Of a stretch of DNA of 64,000 nucleotides, positions 16,972-24,687 are shown piece by piece (within the stretch, counting starts at the first letter, position 1; every line of letters starts with the position of its first letter). The stretch is taken from NCBI GenBank assembly GCA_025149125.1, contig CP102272.1:1116001-1180000 (forward strand), given 5' to 3'. The notes beneath the pieces are model-generated. The model searched no databases. It was given only the letters and a program-made list of their open reading frames with translations, and was not told the origin of the DNA. This DNA is from [Clostridium] asparagiforme DSM 15981 (GTDB lineage Bacteria; Bacillota; Clostridia; Lachnospirales; Lachnospiraceae). The translations under genes and the position numbers were made by a program.

Positions 16972-17796
16972 ATGTATCAGAAATACAGCATCGGCACCAT
17001 GGCCAGGCTTCTGGGGATATCGGCGGAGGCCATCCGGTACTATGAGAGCCGGAACATCATTCAGCCGGTGCGGGACCCGGAGACCGGCTACCGCTATTAC
17101 AATACCTGGGATTTCCACATGCTGCTGCGGGCGCGCCATTACCAGAATTACGGCTTCTCGCTGGAGGAGGTGGCGGACCTGTTCCGCAGCCGGGAGCTGT
17201 CCGGGATTCAGGCGCAGATGGGTCTGCAGGAGGCCGGAATCCAGCGGGAGATTGTCCGCCAGATCAATCTGCTTAAGCGCATCCGCCAGAGCCAGGCCAT
17301 GCTGGAGGACGCCGTAAACAGCGTGGGGCAATACCGCATCGAGGAGCGGCCCGGCATTTACCGCATGAATACCCAGAAAAACTACACGCTCTGCCGCTCG
17401 AAAGAGGAGCTGAAGCTGATCGAGGAGTGGGCGGGAAAAACGCCCTTTGTCTACTCCTGCGCGGTGTTCTATGAGGAAGAGATACGGAAGGGGGAGACCG
17501 GATTTGACTTCGGCATGGGCCTCAACGAGGAGTACGCCCGGTTTCTGGAGGTGGAGGAAACAGACCAGGTCCAGTATTATCCGCCATGCCTCTGTGTGCA
17601 CACCTGCCTCCCCTCCCGATCCGGCCAGTACCTGTCCCTGAACAGCTTAAAGGACAGCCTGGATTATCTGAAAAGCAACGGTCTGGAGCTGCAGGGGGAT
17701 ATCGTAACCCAGGTGGTGTGTATGACGAAACCCGGGGATGAGTATTTCAACTGGCACATCGTCTGGCTGCCCATCAAACGGCCCTGGAGCGAATAA
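16972..17796 (+). CDS. MerR family transcriptional regulator
   Basis: A 274-residue MerR-type regulator. The winged HTH (residues 1-75) has YSIGTMARLLGISAEAIRYY and PETGYRYYNTWD. A dimerisation helix follows, then a C-terminal effector domain of about 150 residues resembling the GyrI/BmrR-like sensor of multidrug regulators. The ATG is placed by AAAGGGGAG. It lies upstream of a dehydrogenase/SDR/transporter operon whose promoter has the long spacer MerR proteins act on. Confidence 0.88.
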   Translation: MYQKYSIGTMARLLGISAEAIRYYESRNIIQPVRDPETGYRYYNTWDFHMLLRARHYQNYGFSLEEVADLFRSRELSGIQAQMGLQEAGIQREIVRQINLLKRIRQSQAMLEDAVNSVGQYRIEERPGIYRMNTQKNYTLCRSKEELKLIEEWAGKTPFVYSCAVFYEEEIRKGETGFDFGMGLNEEYARFLEVEETDQVQYYPPCLCVHTCLPSRSGQYLSLNSLKDSLDYLKSNGLELQGDIVTQVVCMTKPGDEYFNWHIVWLPIKRPWSE

Positions 17797-17875
17797 CGCC
17801 ACCCTTTTTGCCGCGGTCATCCGGTAATGATCATCTGAGCGGGATTGTTAATCATTCATACGAAGATTCTTTTGT

Positions 17876-17906
17876 GCAGGATTGTAAAAAATGTCCTGCA
17901 TTTTTT
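17876..17906 (+). terminator. intrinsic terminator after the MerR gene
   Basis: Arms GCAGGA (17876-17881) and TCCTGC (17894-17899) around an A-rich loop, then a run of six T. Nothing gene-like is seen in the rest of the 17797-18103 gap except the next promoter. Confidence 0.75.
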
Positions 17907-17921
17907 GTCTGTTTTTTTCTC

Positions 17922-17952
17922 TTGACTCTAAAACCCCTTGAATCCTTATAGT
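17922..17952 (+). promoter_or_regulatory. long-spacer promoter of the dehydrogenase operon (MerR-type)
   Basis: TTGACT (17922-17927) and TATAGT (17947-17952) with a 19-bp spacer. Spacers of 19-20 bp are the hallmark of MerR-activated promoters, and a MerR gene ends 125 bp upstream. The spacer contains CTAAAACCCCTTGAAT, only weakly symmetrical. Confidence 0.6.
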
Positions 17953-18103
17953 AATAGCAGAGTGAACAGCCGTTTCCCGGCGGATGGAATATTCCGTGGC
18001 AGAGGGAAACGCAATTTTTTCACCCTGGTTTGTTATTTTTTTGACAAAAAGAAACCGGAATGGGAGAAATCCAATCGATTAAATCCAGTTGGAGGGAAGG
18101 AAG

Positions 18104-19141
18104 ATGGAAGAGACAAGGATGAAGGCGCTGGTGAAGTCGGCCCCCGGGACGGACGGGCTGAAGCTGGAACGGGTTTCAGTGCCAAAACCTGCGGGAGACC
18201 AGTTGTTGGTCCGGGTGAGGGCCTGCGCGATCTGTGGAACGGATGTGCACATCCGCCGGGACGAATACCTGTATTATCCGCCGGTGATACTGGGGCACGA
18301 GTTCTTCGGGGACGTGGTGGAAGCAGGAGCGCAGGTGAGGGGGTTCGCGGTGGGGGATCAGGTGACGGCCATGACAGCCACCTCCACCTGCGGCCAGTGT
18401 CCGGCCTGTAAGAGCGGATATCTGATGCGCTGCGAACAGCGGCGTTCTGTGGGATCGGGATTTGATGGGGCGATGGCGGATTACATTGTGATCCCGGCCT
18501 CCATCTGCTACCGGATCCCGGACAATCACCGGGATCAGAATTATATGGCGGTCTGCGAGCCTATGTCCTGCGCCGCCCACCTGGTGTTCGACCAGTGCGA
18601 GATCCGCGGCGGGGATGTGGTAGTGGTGATGGGCCCAGGCGCGCTGGGCCAGGCCGCGGCCCAGATGGCCAAGGCCGCGGGAGCTTTTGTGATCGTAAGC
18701 GGCGTTCCAAAGGATCAGGGGCGGCTTGATCTGGCCATGGAGAACGGGGCGGACGCCTGCTGTGCGGATCCGGCGGCTTTAAAGGAGCTGGTTTTAAAGC
18801 ACAACCCTTACGGGGCAGACGCGGTATTGGAGTGCTCAGGCGCTGTGCCCGCCCTCAAATCCGCCATTGATATCTGCCGCAGAGGCGGGCAGATCGGGCA
18901 GCTGGGGCTGTTCGGCCGTCCCATTGAGTTTCCGATGGACCAGCTGGTGATGAAGGAGATCCGGCTGAATGTGAGCATGGGCAGTTCCCACCAGTCCTGG
19001 CAGCGCCTGATGACCCTGTTTGCCCAGAACGCGGTCCGTGCGGATAAGCTGGTGTCTGCCGAGTTCCCGCTGGAGCGTTGGGAGGATGCCTTTGCCATGG
19101 CGGAGTCCGGGAGCGGCTACCGGATCGTGCTGGTGCCCTGA
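18104..19141 (+). CDS. zinc-dependent medium-chain alcohol/polyol dehydrogenase
   Basis: A 345-residue MDR-family enzyme. Catalytic-zinc ligands are Cys44 (CAICGTD) and His65-Glu66 (GHEFFG). The structural-zinc cysteines lie in CGQCPACKSGYLMRC, and the NAD-binding motif is GPGALGQAAAQ. Family relatives include sorbitol, threonine and butanediol dehydrogenases, which oxidise secondary alcohols with NAD+. The ATG is fixed by GGAGGGAAGGA. It is first in an operon with an SDR and two carriers, suggesting a pathway with two redox steps on an imported alcohol or polyol. Confidence 0.88.
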   Translation: MEETRMKALVKSAPGTDGLKLERVSVPKPAGDQLLVRVRACAICGTDVHIRRDEYLYYPPVILGHEFFGDVVEAGAQVRGFAVGDQVTAMTATSTCGQCPACKSGYLMRCEQRRSVGSGFDGAMADYIVIPASICYRIPDNHRDQNYMAVCEPMSCAAHLVFDQCEIRGGDVVVVMGPGALGQAAAQMAKAAGAFVIVSGVPKDQGRLDLAMENGADACCADPAALKELVLKHNPYGADAVLECSGAVPALKSAIDICRRGGQIGQLGLFGRPIEFPMDQLVMKEIRLNVSMGSSHQSWQRLMTLFAQNAVRADKLVSAEFPLERWEDAFAMAESGSGYRIVLVP

Positions 19142-19224
19142 CGGGAAATGGCCCATGCCCGGAGGCCGTCGGATATCAACCATTCAAGACAGGATCAAAA
19201 ACCATACATAAGGAGTGAACCAAT

Positions 19225-20037
19225 ATGAGTGAAGCAACAAATCGTGAAGCAACGAATCCACAATCAAAGAAAGTCGTCCTGATCACCGGCGGAGCCATGG
19301 GCCAGGGGCGGGCCCACGCAGTGAAATTTGCGGAGAACGGTTTCAACGTGGTGCTGGCGGATATGCTGGACCCCGGGGATGGGCGTTACCAGGAGACCGT
19401 AACCCAGCTGGAACAGCTGGGAGCCGAAGTGCTGGCGGTTAAAGCCAATATCTGCAGCACACCGGACATGGAGAAATTGTTCGCCTCGGCCTGGGAGCGG
19501 TTTGGCCGCCTGGACGTGGTGATCGCCAACGCCGGCGTGATTAATTTCGGTTACACCTGGGAGCTGACCGACGAGCAGGTGGAAAAGGTGATCAACATCG
19601 ACTTAATCGGCACCTGGCGTACGGACAAATACGCGGCTCAGTACATGATCCGGCAGGGCTTCGGCCGCATCATCAACATATCCTCCACCAGCGGCCTCTA
19701 CGGAACGCCCAAACTTGCCACCTACTGTATGGCAAAATGGGGCGTTCTGGGCCTGACCAAAACCCTGGCCAAGGAAGCGGGCGGCAAGGGAATCATCGTC
19801 AACGCCCTGTGCCCCACCAAGGTCAAGACCCCCATGTGTGAGACCCAGTCCTACGTGGAGTTCATCAACGAGTCCACGGGCAATGATTTCAAGGACTACC
19901 GGGAAATGTACGAGGGCGTGCCCTTCCTGGACGTGGAGGATATTTCCGACATGGTCTACTGGATGGGAACCAGCCGGGCGGCGGGAAAATTCAACGGAAG
20001 AGCCGTGGCCCTGGATCTGGGAACGCTGCAGGCTTAA
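19225..20037 (+). CDS. short-chain dehydrogenase/reductase
   Basis: A 270-residue classical SDR with cofactor motif TGGAMGQGRAHA (near residues 20-31), NAG motif in IANAGVINFG, catalytic Ser in NISSTSG and the YCMAK box (Tyr167, Lys171). The GxxxGQGRxHA wording resembles carveol-dehydrogenase-like SDRs, some of which depend on mycofactocin, but no mycofactocin genes are present. Probably acts before or after the zinc dehydrogenase in the same operon. Substrate unknown. Confidence 0.88.
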   Translation: MSEATNREATNPQSKKVVLITGGAMGQGRAHAVKFAENGFNVVLADMLDPGDGRYQETVTQLEQLGAEVLAVKANICSTPDMEKLFASAWERFGRLDVVIANAGVINFGYTWELTDEQVEKVINIDLIGTWRTDKYAAQYMIRQGFGRIINISSTSGLYGTPKLATYCMAKWGVLGLTKTLAKEAGGKGIIVNALCPTKVKTPMCETQSYVEFINESTGNDFKDYREMYEGVPFLDVEDISDMVYWMGTSRAAGKFNGRAVALDLGTLQA

Positions 20038-20046
20038 GGCGGGGAA

Positions 20047-21459
20047 ATGAATATGGGAAACTTTGGGATTCAAAATGTCCCCAAATCGAAAACAATCGGT
20101 TTGATGGAATATTTCAGCTACGGCATCGGGGATTTCTCCTTCTGCTTTATCTACGGGGCGATCGGCTCTTACATCGTGTTCTTCTACACGGACGTGGCCT
20201 GCATCAGCGCGGCCACGGTGGGGACCATCCTGCTGCTGAGTAAGATTTTTGACGGCATCTCGGACATGCTTATGGGATATGTGATCGAGAACGTGCACTC
20301 CCCTCTGGGAAAGGCCAGGCCGTGGCTTTTGTGGATGGCAATTCCCTACTGCGCGGGCAGCGCGCTGCTCTTCACCGTGCCGGATCTGGGGGAGACGGGG
20401 CGGGTGATCTACGCCTTTATCTCCTACAATCTGATGGCCACCACCATTTTCACCTCCATGAACGTACCCTACGGCGTGCTCAGCAGCGTGATGACCAACA
20501 GCCAGAACGAGCGGTCCATCCTCTCCATCTGCCGGGCCAGCTTCGGCGCTCTGGGCGTATTTCTGATCAGCTCCTATGCGCCGGATCTGGTTGAATTCTT
20601 CGGCGGCGGGGCGCAGGGGTGGCAGAGAACCTTCCTGATGATCGGGCTGGTGTCCATCGGCCTGTTCTGGTTCACCTTTTACGGCTGCAAGGAGCGGGTG
20701 GGCAGCGGCGTGATGGAACAGCGGACGGGAAAGAAGTCCTCCATCACCCTAAAGCAGGGCTTTCAGATCCTGTGCGCCAACAAATACTGGTTCATCATGC
20801 TGATGGTCAACATTTTCTATACCGCCATGACCAGTCTCTACGGGATGAACCTGTACTTTGCCAAGTACGTGATCCAAAGCGAGGGCAGAAACCGCTCTAT
20901 GATGATGTGCTCCACCTTTGCGGCCATCATCGTCCCCCTGCTGATCATCCCCGTGGTGAAACGCATCGGCAAGCGGAACGTGGCGCTGTACGGCGGCGTA
21001 GGTATGGGGCTTTTGGGACAGGTGATCCTGATGCTCACGGCGGAGACCTCCCTGACGGCCATGTACCTGGGACTGATCCTGCGGGGAATGGGTGTGGCCT
21101 GTGTCTCCGCCACCAAGTTCGGCATGATCGCGGACAGCATCGAGTACGGGGAGTACCGGACCGGCACCAGGGCCGAGGGATTCGTCTACTCGGCGGCCTC
21201 CCTGGGCGTGCGGGTCGGCTCTGCCCTGGCTTCGGCCTTTATCGGCTGGGTGCTGGGCGCCTATGGGTACGACGGTTCTCTGGCGGTGCAGAGCGAGTCG
21301 GCCATGCGGGGAATCCGCATCATGTTCTACTACGCGCCCATGGTGGTGTTTCTGGCGCTTCTGGGGTTGCTGGCCTTTTACAAGCTGGACCGGGAGTATG
21401 ACGGGATTATGAATATATTGAACGAGCGGCACCGCCGTCAGGAAATGGAGCGCGCTTAG
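20047..21459 (+). CDS. GPH-family (MelB-like) sugar:cation symporter
   Basis: A 470-residue carrier with about twelve membrane helices. The N-terminal half has FSYGIGDFSFCFIYG and the Asp-rich DGISDMLMGYVIEN, typical of glycoside-pentoside-hexuronide symporters whose helix-II/IV aspartates coordinate Na+ or H+. It starts nine bases after the SDR stop and is therefore in the same operon. Likely imports a sugar, glycoside or polyol used by the preceding dehydrogenases. Confidence 0.87.
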   Translation: MNMGNFGIQNVPKSKTIGLMEYFSYGIGDFSFCFIYGAIGSYIVFFYTDVACISAATVGTILLLSKIFDGISDMLMGYVIENVHSPLGKARPWLLWMAIPYCAGSALLFTVPDLGETGRVIYAFISYNLMATTIFTSMNVPYGVLSSVMTNSQNERSILSICRASFGALGVFLISSYAPDLVEFFGGGAQGWQRTFLMIGLVSIGLFWFTFYGCKERVGSGVMEQRTGKKSSITLKQGFQILCANKYWFIMLMVNIFYTAMTSLYGMNLYFAKYVIQSEGRNRSMMMCSTFAAIIVPLLIIPVVKRIGKRNVALYGGVGMGLLGQVILMLTAETSLTAMYLGLILRGMGVACVSATKFGMIADSIEYGEYRTGTRAEGFVYSAASLGVRVGSALASAFIGWVLGAYGYDGSLAVQSESAMRGIRIMFYYAPMVVFLALLGLLAFYKLDREYDGIMNILNERHRRQEMERA

Positions 21460-21515
21460 ATATCCGTGATTGAGAGATTTAAAGATATGACACAATAAAT
21501 GAGGAGAAAAATGCT

Positions 21516-22736
21516 ATGAAGATAACAAAGGCAACGCGCTGGAGAGTATTCGCGGGGGTGTGGCTGCAAAGCCTGTTTACCTCGGCAACCGCTTACTTCA
21601 GTCTGTTCTGTATCCCGCTGACCACAAAATTCGGCTGGAGCGACTCGGATTTCGCCCTGGCCTACACCATCTACATGTTTACCTACTGCGCCGTGGGCTT
21701 TATCGGCGGGTCCCTTGCGGAGAAATTCAGCCCCAGAATGACCATTTACATGGGACTGTGCCTGTTTGCGGGCGGGTGGTTTCTCACCGGCTTCGCAGGC
21801 AGTATTCCGCAGCTCTACATTTTTTACGGGCTGATGGCCGGCGCGGGCGGCGGTATGATTTATCCGGCCTGCCTGCCCACGGCGTTAAAATGGTTTCCGG
21901 ACCGATCCGGGTCCATTTCCGGCCTGGTACAGGCCGGGGCGTCCTGCGGACCGTTCATCATGAGCCCCATCGCCCAGGCGCTGATCGAGCGCTATGGGGC
22001 GCAAATGACCTGCCGGATTCTGGGGATCGTGTTCCTGATCGGCGTGGGCGCGGTGGCCTGGATGATCGTGCCCTGCCCGGAAGGCTGGATGCCCGAGGGC
22101 TGGAAGCCGTCCGCCGAGCAGGCGAAGGTGCTTAAAACCAGGGATTACAGTCTGGGACAGATGTGCAGGACCCCGGTGTTCTGGGTACTGCTTCTGATGT
22201 TTATTTTTGCAAATGCGGCGGGCACCATGATGGTCAGCTTTACCAGCCCCATCGCCCAGCGCCAGGTAGGCCAGACCGCCATGACCGCGGCCCTGTGCGT
22301 TTCCATCATGACCCTGTCCAACATGTGCGGGCGGATCGGCTTTGGGTTTATCTACGACGTCCTGAAGGGCTGGAACAGCCTGATTCTGCTGATGATCATC
22401 AACGGCATTTCCATGCTGATGCTGACCCAGGCCTCCAGTCTGCCGTTCTTCATCCTCTGCGTGGTGCTGGTAGGGTTCTCCTTCGGCGGCCTCTTGGTGG
22501 TGTTCGCGCCTATGGTGCGGATGATCTTCGGGTCGAAATATTATAACCGGAACTATGGTCTGATCTTTATCGGATACGGCATCGGTGCTTTCGTGGGACC
22601 GAAGATCAGCGCCTACTTCTATGACACGACCGGGAAGTATACCATGGGCTTTATCGGTTCCGCGGCGCTGGCGGTGGCGGCCATTGCGCTGATTGTGGTT
22701 GCGAAGAGGATGGCGGAGAAGATGGAAGCGGTTTGA
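21516..22736 (+). CDS. MFS transporter, oxalate/formate-antiporter-like (OFA) group
   Basis: A 406-residue twelve-helix MFS protein with the loop motif GGSLAEKFSPRMTIYMG after helix II and the glycine-rich YGLMAGAGGGMIYPACLPTA helix characteristic of OFA/monocarboxylate-type members. Last gene of the dehydrogenase operon and followed by a strong terminator. Having a GPH symporter and an OFA carrier in one operon suggests one takes up the substrate and the other moves a carboxylate or related product (inference). Confidence 0.83.
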   Translation: MKITKATRWRVFAGVWLQSLFTSATAYFSLFCIPLTTKFGWSDSDFALAYTIYMFTYCAVGFIGGSLAEKFSPRMTIYMGLCLFAGGWFLTGFAGSIPQLYIFYGLMAGAGGGMIYPACLPTALKWFPDRSGSISGLVQAGASCGPFIMSPIAQALIERYGAQMTCRILGIVFLIGVGAVAWMIVPCPEGWMPEGWKPSAEQAKVLKTRDYSLGQMCRTPVFWVLLLMFIFANAAGTMMVSFTSPIAQRQVGQTAMTAALCVSIMTLSNMCGRIGFGFIYDVLKGWNSLILLMIINGISMLMLTQASSLPFFILCVVLVGFSFGGLLVVFAPMVRMIFGSKYYNRNYGLIFIGYGIGAFVGPKISAYFYDTTGKYTMGFIGSAALAVAAIALIVVAKRMAEKMEAV

Positions 22737-22767
22737 CAGACGGTCCAGCGGCCCATTGCATACGAAT

Positions 22768-22822
22768 AAAAGCTGCGCTGCAAGCGTTTCGGAGATTCCG
22801 GGGCTTGCGGCGCAGCTTTTTT
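22768..22822. terminator. bidirectional terminator between convergent genes
   Basis: An 18-bp stem with one G-U pair; arms at 22768-22785 and 22803-22820, flanked by A and T tracts on both sides. It serves the transporter gene on the plus strand and probably the exonuclease gene on the minus strand. Confidence 0.88.
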
Positions 22823-22843
22823 GATGAACGATCGTTTAGATGT

Positions 22844-23950
22844 TTACCCCCTGCTCTTCCCAGTCACATACCGCATAAGCTGCCTCCCATACTGCTGCGC
22901 AATCTCCGGCGGCTCCAACAGCTCGCGGCGGTACTCTGCGAAGCTTACGGGGTCTTTTAATTCCCGCTTTAAGGCCGGTTCCCACAGCAGTTCAAACTGC
23001 GGGACAAACAGGCCGCTCTTGCGGGTGTAGCAGGTCTTGGCGGTGGCCCGCACACGGGCGGACTTGTCCACGAATTCGCCTACGCTTTTGTGCACCGCGG
23101 TGTCCTCCAGCGGGAGGTAGAAATAGTCCTTGTAGTTGGGGTAGAAAAATTTTAAATCTCCCTGGTACAGTTCAATCCGGAACTTCAGGAGATTTTTTTC
23201 CAGGCTCATGTTCACCCGCCCGTTTTCCGCCTCAAAGTCCACCGGCACCGAGCAGGGGCTCTCAAAACAGAGGTCCAGCATGGGAGCCTCCTGGCCGAAG
23301 ATGTCGCGCAGGCTGGTGCGGCTGTGACCGGTCAGGGAGAGAGGGCCCTCCAGCAGATCCGGGTAATTCAGAATGGGCAGAATGCAGGGCATACCCTTTA
23401 AGTCGTCCTCATTGTGCAGGATCAGCAGATGGAACAGGCGGTCGTCCCGGGAGCGCAGGTATTCCTTGTAAACCTCGATCAGCTCTCCGCCGGAGAACAC
23501 GTCGGTGCGGTCCACTCCCAGGAAGCGCTCGATGGCCTTCTGCTTTAAACTGTCCAGACCCAGAAGCTTTTTGAGCGGGCGTATTTTTTTGTAGATGTCC
23601 AGGCTGGCGACGCCGTCAAAGTTATAATCCAGCTTGTGGTGGGCGCAGCGCTTCAGCAGATAGGGGATGTCGAAGCCGTCCCCGTTAAAATGCACCAGCA
23701 CGCGGTAATTTTTCAACATTTCAAAAAATTCCTTCAGCGCCTGGCGCTCCGCCTCCGGCCCGTCGGCGAAATACTGGGTCATGTTCCAGCGGCCGTCCCG
23801 GTGCCAGGTGCAGCCGATCAGGTAAAGGCTGGAGGTGTCCCCGGAAAATCCGGTGGTCTCAATATCAAAAAAGAGCAGCTCGTCCAAATTGCCGATCCGC
23901 GTCAAATCGTATGTATCCTGAAATTCGATGGGGTGTTCAATCCGTATCAT
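22844..23950 (-). CDS. RNase H-like (YprB-type) 3'-5' exonuclease domain protein
   Basis: A 368-residue protein. The DEDD exonuclease motifs are visible as FFDIETTGF (near residue 30), HFNGDGFDIPYL (near 107) and HNEDDLKGM (near 190). It corresponds to the ribonuclease_H_2/YprB superfamily fold found singly in Firmicutes. The C-terminal 150 residues lack the TPR part seen in some relatives. Likely processes nucleic acid ends, but substrate and pathway are not established. Monocistronic. Confidence 0.8.
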   Translation of the reverse strand: MIRIEHPIEFQDTYDLTRIGNLDELLFFDIETTGFSGDTSSLYLIGCTWHRDGRWNMTQYFADGPEAERQALKEFFEMLKNYRVLVHFNGDGFDIPYLLKRCAHHKLDYNFDGVASLDIYKKIRPLKKLLGLDSLKQKAIERFLGVDRTDVFSGGELIEVYKEYLRSRDDRLFHLLILHNEDDLKGMPCILPILNYPDLLEGPLSLTGHSRTSLRDIFGQEAPMLDLCFESPCSVPVDFEAENGRVNMSLEKNLLKFRIELYQGDLKFFYPNYKDYFYLPLEDTAVHKSVGEFVDKSARVRATAKTCYTRKSGLFVPQFELLWEPALKRELKDPVSFAEYRRELLEPPEIAQQYGRQLMRYVTGKSRG

Positions 23951-24105
23951 ATCCGTTCATTCTCCTCTGTGCCCCTTCATTCTAATCGAATCCCGGACAA
24001 AAATCAAGTTCGTTCCGAATTCCCCCTCTGCCCGCGGCGAAACGGAAAACGGCCCGCTCGTCGAGGAGCGAAGCCGTTCAAAGCATTGTGCCAGTCAAAT
24101 GCGCG

Positions 24106-24429
24106 TCAGCGCTTGGAGGTGCCGGATAAATTGAGTTTCTCGATGATTTCCAACAGAAGCGCCACGTCTTTTTCGGACATCTCATAGATTGCCTCGATTG
24201 CCCGCATCTGCTTCAGGGAGGGCTTTCGATCGTCAAAAAATTCCCGGGGTTTGATTCCCAGGTATTCGCACAGGTAGGGGAATTCCGATAGGGACGGAAG
24301 CTTTCTGCCAGCTTCGATCGCATTCATGTAACTGGTGCTATGGCCTAAGTCCAGGCTCATTTTCCGGGCGGAAACGTTGCGAGCCTCCCTTAATTGGGAG
24401 AACCGTTCGCCAATGAAGTTATCAGTCAT
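24106..24429 (-). CDS. XRE-family transcriptional regulator
   Basis: A 107-residue protein. Residues 5-65 are a Cro/CI HTH (NVSARKMSLDLGHSTSYMNA) and the C-terminal 40 residues form a short helical tail, possibly for dimerisation. It is divergent from the large cyclic-di-GMP gene, and two AGTGCT-type operators lie in the shared promoter region. The natural inference is that it represses that gene and perhaps itself. Confidence 0.88.
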   Translation of the reverse strand: MTDNFIGERFSQLREARNVSARKMSLDLGHSTSYMNAIEAGRKLPSLSEFPYLCEYLGIKPREFFDDRKPSLKQMRAIEAIYEMSEKDVALLLEIIEKLNLSGTSKR

Positions 24430-24477
24430 GACAATATCCTCCGTTTCTTATGATAGGCCATGTCAGACATAAAAATG

Positions 24478-24529
24478 AGTGCTAAAAGCACTTGTTTGTA
24501 TTGAAATGAGTGCTATAAACGCTTATAAT
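24478..24529 (+). promoter_or_regulatory. promoter of the cyclic-di-GMP gene with two repressor operators
   Basis: TTGAAA (24501-24506) and TATAAT (24524-24529) are exactly 17 bp apart. A perfect palindrome AGTGCT-AAA-AGCACT (24478-24492) lies upstream of the -35. A degenerate copy AGTGCT-ATA-AACGCT (24509-24523) fills the spacer. Centres are 31 bp apart, about three helical turns, so both sites face the same side of the DNA. Binding by the divergent XRE protein would block the promoter. Confidence 0.8.
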
Positions 24530-24687
24530 AACAATGAATGTCTGAACGGTATGAATTGAAATCAATTATTACGGGAAATGGAGAAAGCGGTATTTCCGGC
24601 GCCCGTTTTTATTGTCCCGGATTGGCAGGCAGGATATACATGTGGAAGGCCGGGGGGAGAAGGATCGTTCCAGGAAGAGGGGATCAG

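Noticed and set aside
18089..18103. TTG start giving five more residues to the zinc dehydrogenase
   Set aside because: The region contains the Shine-Dalgarno GGAGGGAAGGA itself, so translation starts at the ATG that follows.
19225..20037. Mycofactocin-dependent SDR
   Set aside because: The cofactor motif is reminiscent, but no mycofactocin maturation genes are present and the resemblance is limited to a short stretch.
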